This document shows positions 1 through 9,266 of a DNA stretch of 64,000 nt, one piece after another. Both the position numbers and the translations under genes were made by a program. This stretch comes from JACKHO01 sp041398745 (GTDB lineage: Bacteria > Planctomycetota > Planctomycetia > Planctomycetales > Planctomycetaceae). The stretch's first letter is position 1. Each line of letters opens with the position of its first letter. The stretch is from NCBI GenBank assembly GCA_041398745.1, contig JAWKUB010000006.1, positions 62,001-126,000 of the forward strand, in the 5' to 3' direction. The notes below the pieces were generated by a model. The model saw only the letters and a program-made list of their open reading frames with translations, had not been told where the DNA came from and made no database searches.

Positions 1-289
1 CGGACTTGGCCATGGCAACTGGAAGTAATTGAGCGGCCGCGACGGCCACAAACAGCAAGGCTGGAACCAGCACAACGGGAATGCGATGCAGTTCGACCTG
101 CGGGTTATTCGCAATCCCAAGGCACGTTAGAATAGTGCAGGAGAACACCGCAACCCAAATGAGTAACTGGTGTTGCATCAAATAGCCGCCAAATGGCCAT
201 GGCGCAACAACAACGAGAACAATCAACAGCCCTACGGCGATGATTTCCAGCAGCGATCTGGACGATCCATGTGAAGAGAACATCTGCAT
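1..289 (-). CDS. O-antigen ligase-like membrane protein, N-terminal part (cut by window edge)
   Basis: The frame opens at ATG 287-289 and runs without a stop to the window edge, giving the first 96 residues. An in-frame TAG at 326-328 limits the start; ATG 281-283 and TTG 308-310 are alternatives. The sequence is strongly hydrophobic, with likely membrane spans at about residues 13-29, 41-60 and 70-90. The motif APWPFGG follows the first span at residues 29-35. From memory, this motif is typical of the N-terminus of Wzy/O-antigen ligase-like polytopic proteins, which join or polymerise surface polysaccharides in the inner membrane. It lies 105 bp downstream of the giant gene on the same strand and could be cotranscribed. 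The catalytic loop is outside the window, so the family call rests on the N-terminus only. Confidence 0.6.
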   Translation of the reverse strand, partial: MQMFSSHGSSRSLLEIIAVGLLIVLVVVAPWPFGGYLMQHQLLIWVAVFSCTILTCLGIANNPQVELHRIPVVLVPALLFVAVAAAQLLPVAMAKS

Positions 290-394
290 CCAATGCCCAC
301 AAGACGGCAATCCTACAGCCGCATTCTACCCGGGCTTTGCAAGCGGCGGAATCGCTGATTCGCTCCGCAAATGCAACTTTCTTCAATCGAACTG

Positions 395-3300
395 TTACTC
401 TGCGGAGTCTGGGGTGACTTCCGGGGCTCGGATTCTTGATACTTCCTGAAAGTACCGACGGGTTGGCTTGGCGTAGTCACCATCGGTCGTGCGTCGGGCG
501 CTTTCCAGCAGTTCCGTTTTCAGTGTGCCGGGCAGCTGTCCCCAGTTTCGGGCTTCGCCGTTCAAATTGACGTTGGGATTCACCAGATTTGCAATGTCCT
601 CGTTGCCGAAATCACCTGACTGTCCATCACCTGGCTGTCCGCCGGCCTGTCCCTGTTGTGCATTCTGTCCCTGAGCCTGCGACTGCTGGTCGAGTCCCAT
701 TTGGCGGGCGGCCTGTCGCATTGCCTGGGCAGCATCTCGCAGTGACTGCGAACCTCCCTGCGAAGGTTGGCCTTCCGACGACGCCTGCTGTCCGGGCTGG
801 CTGGATGCTTGCTGCCCCATGGGATTTTGCTGACCAGCCTGCGCCTGCCCTTCTCCTTCACCCATTGGCTCACCTGCTGGCGTCCCTTCCAGTGAACCGA
901 TGTCTTGCAATGCCTGTTCCGAGTCGGCCAGTTGCTGCATAGCTTGCGTAACCTGTTGGGCCGCTTCGCCCGGCACAGGATTGGACTCATTGGGTTGCTG
1001 CCCCTGAGTTCCCTGCCGGATTTGCTGAGCCGCATTCCGTAGAGACTGAGCCGCCTGACTTCCGGCCTGAGCGGACTGACCTTCATTCCCCTGTTGCAGG
1101 TTCTGCTGCGCTTGAGTCATTTGCTGGCCAGCTTGTTCAGCACCTTGTTGTGCGGCGCTGCCTGCCTCGGCCTGACGCTGTTCATTGATGGGTTGATCGG
1201 CCAATTGCTGCGAGGCATCGGCAAGTTGTTGGGCCAACTGTGCCGTCTGGCTCGCCAAGTCCTGCTGTCTTGCTTGACGCGCTGAGGCGACATCGGCAGG
1301 TGATTGACTCATGGCACCCAACTGTTGGGCCACCTGCTGCTGTGCCTGACTGAGCTGTTCCGCGGCGTTTGCCAAGTCTTGGGGAACGCCTTGTTGTTGA
1401 GCCGAATCAGCGAGTTGACTGGCGTTCTGCGAGGCTTCCTGAGCTGCCTGCTGTGCCTGATTAAAATCGGTCGCCTGTGCCTGCTGAGCTGCCTGCTGCG
1501 CCTGGTCAGCAAACTGCTGGGCTTGTTGGCGAGCAGGTTCCCCGACTCCTTCGGTCGTTTGCAGTGCCTCGGCGAGTTGCCCCGCCTCTTCGGCAATTTG
1601 TTGCTGCCGCTGAGCCAGTTGACCAGCGTTTGGTTGTGGCTGCTGACCGTTCATCGGTGCAGGTTGTTCACCCTGCATTGGTGAAGTTTGTCCGGCCTGG
1701 CGGGTTGCTTCGGCCAGTGCACGCTGCTGTGCAGCGGCGTCACGAGCCTGTTGGGCGAGTTGCTGTTGACGTGACATTTCACCAGGATTCATGGGCTGGG
1801 CCTGCTGTCCGGCAGGTTCGCCATTCCTCAACGCCTCTGCCTGTCGGCGTGATTCTTGGGCAACACGTTCCAGTGCCGCCTGAGCTGCCTCTTGAGCCTG
1901 TGCCGCCTCAGCGCCATTTTGTTGTTCCAGGGCTTGGGCTGCCTGTTGAGCCATTTGCTCGGCTGTCGCCTGGGAAACGGGATCGGGCGAAGCAGGCATG
2001 TTCGCGGCGTCATTGGCAATCGCATTTTGCTGCGGTTGCTGTGTGTTGATGTTCTCCCCGGCTTCCATTGCTGCCTGGGTTTGCTGGGCGATTTCACCCT
2101 GTCGCTGAGCCAGTTGACTCGCCTGATCAGCGATACGATCCAGCTGATCGGCCATTTCGCGGTCCTGCTGCGACGCAACGGCAGGAGCTTCACCCTGCGG
2201 AACATTGTTTTGTCCTGCTTCTTCCAAGGCGTTGGCCAATGCATCCATGGCCTGATTTGCTTGGGCCACGGCGTCATTTGCTTCCTGAGCACGCGCGGGA
2301 TCGTTTGCGGCGTCGTTAAGTCGGTCGGACGCCTGTTGCATGGCCTGCTGTGCGGCGGCCTGTTCTTCGCGCGCGGCGGGCGCCTGCAGTTGAGCGACTT
2401 GTTCGCGTACTTCCTGCTGCTGTTTCGCCTGCTGACGCAACATATCCTGCTGATTCGCCGCGTTCTGGAGCGACTCCTCTGCATTCTGTCCCAGTTGATT
2501 CTGCTGTTGCTGCAACTGTGCTGCCTGCTCTGCGACCGAATTGTTCCCCTGTAATGCCTGTTCCAAGTCGGCCATGGCCTGCGCGGCGCGTTCCATCGAC
2601 TCGGGGATTTGCTGAGCATCACCTTGTTGAGCATCTTGCAGTGCCGCAGCGGCAGCCTGCAGGGCATTGTTGAGTGCCGCTTCTTCAGGATCGGTGGGAA
2701 CATCTACGCCGGCAAGTCGATTGGCGTTGTCCTGTTGCTGCTTCGTGAGTTGCTCAAGTTGTGCATCCTCGGGCTTTTTGACCTCGCCATTTTCATTGCG
2801 AGTCTGCTGTTGTGCATTCTTTGCCAAATCCTCCTGAGCCTGCCGGATTTGGGCTACTTCATTCTTAGCACGTTCACGACGTTGTTCTGGCGTGCCAATG
2901 GCTTCTGCCATTTTTTCCATGTGCTCTTTGGCTTCCTGAGCCCGTTGTTCCGCTTCCTGCGGCTTGTCATCGAGCAGTGCCTGCATCGCTTTTCTTGCTT
3001 CTTGAATTGCAGCCCTTTGCTCGTTCCTTGCATTTTGCGGAATATCAAGTTGACCGGCTGCGACCTGCAGCGCGGCTTCTTCACTGGCCAAATTGCGAGC
3101 CGCTTCGGCGGCCTGTTCCGGCGGCGTGTTTTCACCTTTCGTCAAATCAGCAATTTGTTCGCGTACCGCTTCCTGGCGGCGTGCGAGTTCCTGCGCCGCC
3201 TGCTGTGGATCGGACGGCAATTGTTGATTCTTTTCCAGTGCGTCGGCCAGGCGTTCCAGTTCTTTGGCCAACTGTTCCTGATTCTCTGCCGCCGCTTGCA

Positions 3301-5860
3301 AATCACCGTTTTCCAGGGCCTTCATCGCTTCGTCCAATGCAGATTGATCCAGCGGCACAACCGGTTGTTCATCAGCCTGCGCGTTCACGTCGGCATTGAG
3401 ATTGCGAATTTGCTCGGCGAGTTGTTCCTGACCTTCCCGTTGTGGCTCTGCTCGTTGGGCGGCTTCTTCCGCGTTCCGGCGAATTGCATCGGCCAGTGGA
3501 TCTTGTTCGGCGGCCAGCTGATCGGCACGGTTCGCGAGATCGTTCAATTGCTGAGTCAGGGCATCACGCGCGGCCTGCACGAGTTCAGGCCGTTCCTTCA
3601 GCAGGTTTTCGAGGTCGTTTTCAATACGCTCCCGGTTTTCTTCAGCGAGCTGTCGATCCTGTTCGAACTGCTCCGCCTGCCGTTCGGTTGGTTGTGGCGG
3701 CATGTCTCCATTTGGGAGAGGCTCCTGAAACTGACGCTGCCGATCTTCCAAACTCTCCACCTGCTCGGCCAGTCGTTCCGTTTGCGCACCAAGGCGATTC
3801 AATTCCAGCAAATCCCGCTGTAACTCGGCCAGCTTCTCAAATTCACGCTGGAATTCTCCCAACTCATTGGCAGCTTGATCCAAGTGAGCGGCAGCTTCTT
3901 CGAACTGCTGTGGTTTGTCCGGCAATTGGGCCGCAGCGGCTTCATCCAGGTCAGTTGCAGCAGGTTCCAAATGTTCTTCGACAGCCTTCAGAACTCGTTC
4001 GCCCAGCTTGCTGAGCAGCGGATTCGCCTGCAGCAGCGCCCCGATTTGCTCAATTTGCTGACGCGCCATGTCTGCACGCTGCTCCAACGTGGCCACCTTT
4101 TCTGCGTCATCCCACTGCAGTTGCTGGGCCTGATAGGCCTGGGCGTCTTTTTTCAGTTCACGTGCCTGCGTGGCCTCGTCTCGAAGTTCCTGTTCGAGCT
4201 TCTTCAGGACGTCGAGCAACTGCTGCTGCTTTTCCTCGAGCGATTTTTCGCCGTACGGAACGGCATCGTCCTTAATTTGCAGGAATCGCATATCCGTCCA
4301 AGACTCGTTCGGTTCAGGTACGGGGCGCTCGTCAATGGCCCTGGCGCGAATGGTCACGTTCATGCCCGACTTCAGTTTGAGCGGTGTCAGGTCAAACGCG
4401 AAGACATGGTTGACCGCCTGCCCCAACTCATTTGCTGGCACTTCAAGAAACCCGGTTTCTTCGATGCCCCCGGCTTTGACGAAAGAGTAGTGCAGTTCCA
4501 TTTTGGCGACGCCAAAGTCATCCATGGCACCGACAGGGATTTCGACGACGTCATCGGGCCGAGCTTCCGCTGCTTCTTCGCCGTCAAGAAACGCGATGAA
4601 CGGCGCTTCGTCCGGAGTGACGGTGAGTCGTCGGACGGGGACAGGTTCAGTCTCCAGGCCGTTTTCGTCCACCGCTCTCACGAAGTAGCGACCGGACAAA
4701 CCATCCAGTTCCGCGATGTATTCCACGGTTGCTGCGGTTCTAGATGAATCGAGTTCCAACGGAGTCGTCATCGACTCAATTGCTCCTGACGCGTCATCAG
4801 TGACGGAATGATCCAGCCAGACAAGTTCGGCCGACTCAATTGGCTTGTTGAACTCAATGGAAACGTTCACCACCGTCTGTTCCAGGACAACAACCTCACC
4901 GAGGGCACCGTCAAGGTGCGATGCTGGCTCTCCCGTGTACGCCGGGGGCTGCACGTCGAGTGCGAACGCGCCAATCGCCGGTGCTTCCACGACTTCAATG
5001 TGATGCATGCGGGATCGGGCACGATCAACCGAAACGTAATAATCAAATCCCTGGAAAACGTGCGGCATGACGGCAACGTAGGCACTTTCTTCTTCATCCC
5101 AGTCGAGCCGTCGCTGGTCAGCGTCCCCCATATCGTTCTGCCAGGTGAGCCATCCCGTTTCAGGCAGTTCCTCTTCCTCGGAGAATTGCCAATGCGGCAG
5201 CACGCGGATTTCCACGTCGCTCCCTTTCGCAACCATTCGATCCCCGTCGACGACTTCCAGAATCAAATTGTCCAGACGCTCGTAGTTGCCCCAGGGATTA
5301 AAGAACCGTGACAGCAAAAGCGCATAGGCGTTGGTCGCAAAAATCATCGGGAGCACCATTGCCAGCAGCGCGGCACTTCCCATCCAGCAGCGCCGCATGG
5401 CGGGGCGGGAGTCGGCTGCTTCACCGAAATCGATTTCTTTCGTTTGCGAAAGCGTCTCCTTCAGCATCCATTCCCGCATAATGGCCGATCCCACTTCCCC
5501 TTCCTCGACGTCAGACCGCGACAACTCAACAGCCGTCAGCAACCGTTCCTGCAGTTCAGGATTCGCATTCTCAACCAGCGCGGCCAGCTCATTCAGTTCA
5601 ATGTTCCGCATCAACGGACGGAGAATGGTCCACAGCCCCGTTACAATGGTGATGCCAATTCCAACCCACAACATGCTGACGCGGACCGTCAGTGGCAAAT
5701 CCCACATCCAGTCGACACAGAGTGCGACGACCAGCAAGACAGCCGCGACCACGAGCGTAATTCCCACGCCGCTGGCAACGGCGAGGCTCCGGAGACGTCC
5801 ACGAAGTTTCAGCAATTCTTGTCGCAGATTGTCCGGCAGTTGGATCGAATTTGTCGCCAT
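395..5860 (-). CDS. Giant DUF4175-like membrane protein with Gln/Ala-rich coiled-coil tail
   Basis: This 1821-residue protein starts at ATG 5858-5860 (MATNSIQLPD); a longer reading to 5932 adds 24 residues that do not look like protein. Likely membrane spans are at about residues 27-53, 61-80 and 159-182. A beta-rich, Ig-like stretch runs to about residue 540, followed by Glu/Gln/Ala heptad-like coiled coil. From about residue 900 to 1780 it is a low-complexity region built almost only of Q, A, E, N and M. The C-terminal 60 residues regain normal composition (LPGTLKTELLESARR). The layout of three N-terminal spans plus a very long Q/A-rich tail is that of DUF4175-type proteins, common in Planctomycetes and of unknown function. 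It is divergent from the M28 peptidase gene, with 254 bp between them. The repetitive coding sequence creates long open antisense frames that are not genes. Confidence 0.85.
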   Translation of the reverse strand: MATNSIQLPDNLRQELLKLRGRLRSLAVASGVGITLVVAAVLLVVALCVDWMWDLPLTVRVSMLWVGIGITIVTGLWTILRPLMRNIELNELAALVENANPELQERLLTAVELSRSDVEEGEVGSAIMREWMLKETLSQTKEIDFGEAADSRPAMRRCWMGSAALLAMVLPMIFATNAYALLLSRFFNPWGNYERLDNLILEVVDGDRMVAKGSDVEIRVLPHWQFSEEEELPETGWLTWQNDMGDADQRRLDWDEEESAYVAVMPHVFQGFDYYVSVDRARSRMHHIEVVEAPAIGAFALDVQPPAYTGEPASHLDGALGEVVVLEQTVVNVSIEFNKPIESAELVWLDHSVTDDASGAIESMTTPLELDSSRTAATVEYIAELDGLSGRYFVRAVDENGLETEPVPVRRLTVTPDEAPFIAFLDGEEAAEARPDDVVEIPVGAMDDFGVAKMELHYSFVKAGGIEETGFLEVPANELGQAVNHVFAFDLTPLKLKSGMNVTIRARAIDERPVPEPNESWTDMRFLQIKDDAVPYGEKSLEEKQQQLLDVLKKLEQELRDEATQARELKKDAQAYQAQQLQWDDAEKVATLEQRADMARQQIEQIGALLQANPLLSKLGERVLKAVEEHLEPAATDLDEAAAAQLPDKPQQFEEAAAHLDQAANELGEFQREFEKLAELQRDLLELNRLGAQTERLAEQVESLEDRQRQFQEPLPNGDMPPQPTERQAEQFEQDRQLAEENRERIENDLENLLKERPELVQAARDALTQQLNDLANRADQLAAEQDPLADAIRRNAEEAAQRAEPQREGQEQLAEQIRNLNADVNAQADEQPVVPLDQSALDEAMKALENGDLQAAAENQEQLAKELERLADALEKNQQLPSDPQQAAQELARRQEAVREQIADLTKGENTPPEQAAEAARNLASEEAALQVAAGQLDIPQNARNEQRAAIQEARKAMQALLDDKPQEAEQRAQEAKEHMEKMAEAIGTPEQRRERAKNEVAQIRQAQEDLAKNAQQQTRNENGEVKKPEDAQLEQLTKQQQDNANRLAGVDVPTDPEEAALNNALQAAAAALQDAQQGDAQQIPESMERAAQAMADLEQALQGNNSVAEQAAQLQQQQNQLGQNAEESLQNAANQQDMLRQQAKQQQEVREQVAQLQAPAAREEQAAAQQAMQQASDRLNDAANDPARAQEANDAVAQANQAMDALANALEEAGQNNVPQGEAPAVASQQDREMADQLDRIADQASQLAQRQGEIAQQTQAAMEAGENINTQQPQQNAIANDAANMPASPDPVSQATAEQMAQQAAQALEQQNGAEAAQAQEAAQAALERVAQESRRQAEALRNGEPAGQQAQPMNPGEMSRQQQLAQQARDAAAQQRALAEATRQAGQTSPMQGEQPAPMNGQQPQPNAGQLAQRQQQIAEEAGQLAEALQTTEGVGEPARQQAQQFADQAQQAAQQAQATDFNQAQQAAQEASQNASQLADSAQQQGVPQDLANAAEQLSQAQQQVAQQLGAMSQSPADVASARQARQQDLASQTAQLAQQLADASQQLADQPINEQRQAEAGSAAQQGAEQAGQQMTQAQQNLQQGNEGQSAQAGSQAAQSLRNAAQQIRQGTQGQQPNESNPVPGEAAQQVTQAMQQLADSEQALQDIGSLEGTPAGEPMGEGEGQAQAGQQNPMGQQASSQPGQQASSEGQPSQGGSQSLRDAAQAMRQAARQMGLDQQSQAQGQNAQQGQAGGQPGDGQSGDFGNEDIANLVNPNVNLNGEARNWGQLPGTLKTELLESARRTTDGDYAKPTRRYFQEVSRIRAPEVTPDSAE

Positions 5861-6114
5861 GGCGTTTGCTGGTCCTGATATGCAAAGACGAAAAGCAGGG
5901 CGCGCAATCCAACTCCCCTGCAGGCCATACATTACAAAAACGGCTGATCCATTGTCACGGTCAACCTCAAAATCGCTGACAAACGACAGAAAATTGGAAG
6001 TCGAACCAATTTGCTGCCCACAAAAATAGCCGTAACGTTTCGAAATTCGATGACACGGCTATGATGCTCAAGCAAAGGTAACTTGAATCGCAGCGATTAA
6101 GACCGGATAGACAT

Positions 6115-8094
6115 ATGTTTCGCACACTTCTTGCTTGTGCAGTTTTGGCGTCCCCGCTGGCAGCGGAAGAGCTTTCACCGGGAGCCCAGCGGCTGCTGAA
6201 CGACGTGAAATACCTCGCATCGGACGAACTGGAGGGCCGTGGAGTCGGCACCGAGGGGCTCGAAAAGGCAGCCGCATATGTCGCGGACGTGTTCCAGCGG
6301 GCGGGGCTCGACGTTACCCGGGCTGGGGGCGATCCTTTCCAGGAATTTGAGGTAACGGACGGTGCACAGCTGACGGAACCCAACTTGCTGAGTTTCATCG
6401 GACCAGACGGTAAGCAAATTGATTTGGCTCTCGACGCCGACTTCCGCACCTGTTCGTTCGGAGCCGCCGGGAAAATTGACGCTCCCATTGTGTTCGTCGG
6501 CTACGGCATTGAGGACAAGGAATTGGAATTCGACGAGTATGCTGGCGTCGATGTCAAAGACAAGGTTGTCCTCATTGTGCGGCGGACTCCGTTGCAGGGA
6601 AACGCCGACAGCGCATTTACATCGGGCCATGGCATTTCACGGCATGCGGCGCTTTCCACAAAAGTGAGCCACGCTTTCAGCCGTGGCGCGGCGGCGGTCA
6701 TTTTCGTTAACGACCACTTCACAGGTCTTTCAGAGCGACAGGAACTGGAAGAACAGCGGGACGCCGCGCGTGAAAAACTCCTCGCCTCGGTCGAGAATGT
6801 CATTAGCGTCGGCGATTCCAACGGCGACTTGCCACCCGCCCTGCAGCGACTGAAAGATGACTCCACACACCTGAAGCAGGTCGAAGAATTGCTGAAAGAT
6901 CACAGTGCCGACGTGCTGATGGAGTTTGGCTACGGCGGTACTCGCAGCGGTCGTTCATTCCCCATTTTCCACATCACACAAAAGTACTGCGATGCACTTC
7001 TGCAGCCAGCCATTGGGAAGACGCTGCAAGATTTGGAAAATGAAATCGACAACAAGGCCGCGCCGGCCAGCCAGGAATTGAAAGGCTGGCGGGCAACAGG
7101 GCAGGCTTCGCTCGAAGTCATCAAACGGCCCGTGAAGAATGTCATTGGCGTGCTGGAAGGCAAGGGCGATCTCGCCGATGAGACCGTCGTCATTGGTGCC
7201 CACGTGGACCATTTAGGATATGGTGGTGAAGGGTCGTTCCTGCCCAATGTTCACGAAATCCACAACGGTGCGGACGACAATGCCTCGGGAACCGCCGGAT
7301 TGCTCGAACTCGCTCGACGATTGGGCAAACTCCAGGAACGCCGACGTCGCCTCGTCTTCATTGCCTTTACCGGCGAAGAACGGGGCCTGCTGGGATCGGC
7401 GGAGTACGTGAAGAATCCTGTATTTCCGCTGGAGAGCACCGTCGCCATGCTCAACATGGACATGATTGGTCGCCTCGCCGACGAAGAAAAACTCACCGTG
7501 TTCGGAACCGGGACATCATCTGTCTGGGAGAATGAGGTTGATTCGCTTTCGTCCGACCTGGGGCTGGAAATCATCAAGAAGCCGGAGGGATTTGGCCCGA
7601 GCGACCACTCCTCGTTCTACGCCAAGAAAATCCCGGTCCTGCACTTCTTCACTGGCATTCACACCGACTATCACCGTCCGTCCGACGACTGGCAGAACAT
7701 CAATGCGGCCGGGATGGATCAAATCGTGACGCTGGTCGAACGCATTGCCATCGAAACTCTGAATGCTCCGCAGCGCCCCGACTACATTGAAATTGCCGGA
7801 CAGGCTCAACTTCAAAGAAGCGGAAGTCGCCCCTACTTTGGCAGCATTCCCGACTTCAGCACCGAAGCAGAGGGCTACGCCATTTCGGGAGTCGCCGCAG
7901 GAAGTCCGGCAGAAAAAGGAGGCTTGAAGGCGGGCGATGTCATTGTTCGATTTGGTGAAAACCGCGTCGGCGGACTGGACGACTTCGATTTGGCACTCCG
8001 CAAATTCAAGCCGGGACAGCAGGTGACCGTCGTGGTCCTGCGGGATGGTGAAGAAGTCCCACTCAAGGTAACATTGGCCACCCCAAAGGGTTAG
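6115..8094 (+). CDS. Secreted M28 family zinc metallopeptidase with PA and PDZ domains
   Basis: The 659-residue product starts with a short signal peptide (residues 1 to about 17, cut near LAAEE). A protease-associated (PA) domain lies at about 115-215. The M28 catalytic domain spans about 340-545 and keeps the co-catalytic zinc set: H363 and D365 in AHVDH, D387 in GADDNASG, the Glu pair 421-422 in TGEERG, D449 in NMDMIGR and H520 in DYHRPSDD. A PDZ domain at about 575-655 (AAGSPAEKGGLKAGDVI) closes the protein. Members are aminopeptidases acting outside the cytoplasm; the PDZ domain probably binds peptide ends. No partner gene is evident. The start has only a weak ribosome site but gives the signal peptide directly. 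The exact substrate is unknown. Confidence 0.93.
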   Translation: MFRTLLACAVLASPLAAEELSPGAQRLLNDVKYLASDELEGRGVGTEGLEKAAAYVADVFQRAGLDVTRAGGDPFQEFEVTDGAQLTEPNLLSFIGPDGKQIDLALDADFRTCSFGAAGKIDAPIVFVGYGIEDKELEFDEYAGVDVKDKVVLIVRRTPLQGNADSAFTSGHGISRHAALSTKVSHAFSRGAAAVIFVNDHFTGLSERQELEEQRDAAREKLLASVENVISVGDSNGDLPPALQRLKDDSTHLKQVEELLKDHSADVLMEFGYGGTRSGRSFPIFHITQKYCDALLQPAIGKTLQDLENEIDNKAAPASQELKGWRATGQASLEVIKRPVKNVIGVLEGKGDLADETVVIGAHVDHLGYGGEGSFLPNVHEIHNGADDNASGTAGLLELARRLGKLQERRRRLVFIAFTGEERGLLGSAEYVKNPVFPLESTVAMLNMDMIGRLADEEKLTVFGTGTSSVWENEVDSLSSDLGLEIIKKPEGFGPSDHSSFYAKKIPVLHFFTGIHTDYHRPSDDWQNINAAGMDQIVTLVERIAIETLNAPQRPDYIEIAGQAQLQRSGSRPYFGSIPDFSTEAEGYAISGVAAGSPAEKGGLKAGDVIVRFGENRVGGLDDFDLALRKFKPGQQVTVVVLRDGEEVPLKVTLATPKG

Positions 8095-8106
8095 TACTGA
8101 ATAGTT

Positions 8107-8247
8107 GTAGGGTGGGTGAAGTTCGCCCCGAATGAGTCGGTGCGTTACTCAAGTCGTTCAACAAAAGAAAACGACGTGTCATTTCGGCAAGGCCTGAATG
8201 GCGAACGTAACCCACCATAAAGCGGCGACTTGCTGCGCACACCCGAC
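8107..8247 (-). repeat. Dispersed ~140-bp intergenic repeat, copy A (inverted)
   Basis: This fills most of the gap between the peptidase and epimerase genes. Read on the minus strand it begins near GTGTGCGCAGCAAGTCG, carries TATGGTGGGTTACG inside, and ends CGAACTTCACCCACCCTAC. Copies B (13173-13312) and C (29733-31346, split by an insertion sequence) share the same ends and internal block but differ in the middle. The ends GTAGGGTG and CACCCTAC are inverted, so the element can fold. No coding potential is seen. Confidence 0.85.
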
Positions 8248-8293
8248 AGATAAGCGAAGTGCCTGAGTCAACGGAAGGAATGGAGTCAAAGCA

Positions 8294-9241
8294 ATGAAAA
8301 TACTGGTCACCGGAGGTGCCGGATTCATTGGGAGCCACATTGCAGAGCAGGCTCTCGCACGCGGCTGGGAAGTGGCCGTTATCGACGACCTCAGTAGTGG
8401 CCGCCGAGAAAACGTCCCGGCAGGTGCAACATTTTTGGAAATCGACATCCGCGACCGCGATGCCGTCTTCCAGGCAGTCGAACAATTTCAGCCCGATGTG
8501 CTGAGCCATCAGGCCGCTCAGGCCAGCGTGGCGATTAGTGTCCGCGAACCAGTCCGTGACGCCGAAATCAATGTCATTGGCACGCTGAATTTGCTCGATG
8601 CGGCCGTCGCTCATGGAGTCGCACGATTCGTTTTCGCCAGCACGGGTGGAGCCATTTACGGCGAAGTTCCTACTGGACAAGCGACAGAAGAGACCGCGCC
8701 TCGACCGCTCAGCCCCTACGCCGCCAGCAAATTCGCGGTCGAGAATTACCTGCGGTGTTACGAGTCGGAACATGGCCTGCAGTCCACCGTCTTGCGTTAC
8801 GCCAACGTGTACGGACCAAGGCAAGATCCTCACGGCGAAGCCGGCGTCGTTGCAATTTTCGTTAAGCGGCTGCTTGGTGGAGAGTCGCTCCAGGTAAACG
8901 CCATGAGCGAAATGGGTGATTCCGGTTGCATCCGAGACTACGTCCACGTGAACGACGTCGTAAAAGCCAACCTCGCAGCGGCGGAAGGGACCATCCCACA
9001 CGCCGTTATCAATGTGGGAACGGGACTCGAAACCACCACACAGCACTTGGCCGAACTGTTGCAGCAGGCCATGGAAACCAGCGTCGAACTCAAGTTCGCG
9101 CCACGTCGTCCCGGCGACACGCAGCGATCACTCCTATCCCCTCAGCGATTCACAGAATTGTTCGGCGCACCAATGACACTTTCCGCGGGACTCGTGGACA
9201 CCATTGCGTGGTTCCGTCATCAGCATGCCGAAATCGCCTAA
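8294..9241 (+). CDS. NAD-dependent epimerase/dehydratase (GalE-like, SDR family)
   Basis: This 315-residue extended short-chain dehydrogenase has the Rossmann motif GGAGFIGSH at residues 7-15, the acidic NAD-binding residues D31-D32 and the catalytic YxxxK at Y142/K146, with S117-T118 upstream. The motif YGPRQDPHGEAGVVAIF is typical of UDP-glucose/UDP-N-acetylglucosamine 4-epimerase-like enzymes. It probably converts a nucleotide sugar for surface polysaccharide. The next gene begins 25 bp later, so the two may share a transcript, but there is no functional link. Substrate choice between UDP-Glc, UDP-GlcNAc and uronic acids cannot be read from the sequence. Confidence 0.9.
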   Translation: MKILVTGGAGFIGSHIAEQALARGWEVAVIDDLSSGRRENVPAGATFLEIDIRDRDAVFQAVEQFQPDVLSHQAAQASVAISVREPVRDAEINVIGTLNLLDAAVAHGVARFVFASTGGAIYGEVPTGQATEETAPRPLSPYAASKFAVENYLRCYESEHGLQSTVLRYANVYGPRQDPHGEAGVVAIFVKRLLGGESLQVNAMSEMGDSGCIRDYVHVNDVVKANLAAAEGTIPHAVINVGTGLETTTQHLAELLQQAMETSVELKFAPRRPGDTQRSLLSPQRFTELFGAPMTLSAGLVDTIAWFRHQHAEIA

Positions 9242-9266
9242 GCAGCGTTGATCTGACGCAATTCAG

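Noticed and set aside
489..4747. Many long open frames on the plus strand and in other minus frames across the giant gene
   Set aside because: They are antisense or out-of-frame by-products of the repeated Gln/Ala codons; their products are Leu/Arg-rich and have no domain.
5331..6029. 232-residue plus-strand frame over the 5' end of the giant gene
   Set aside because: It is Ser/Arg-rich and overlaps the membrane-span coding sequence fully.
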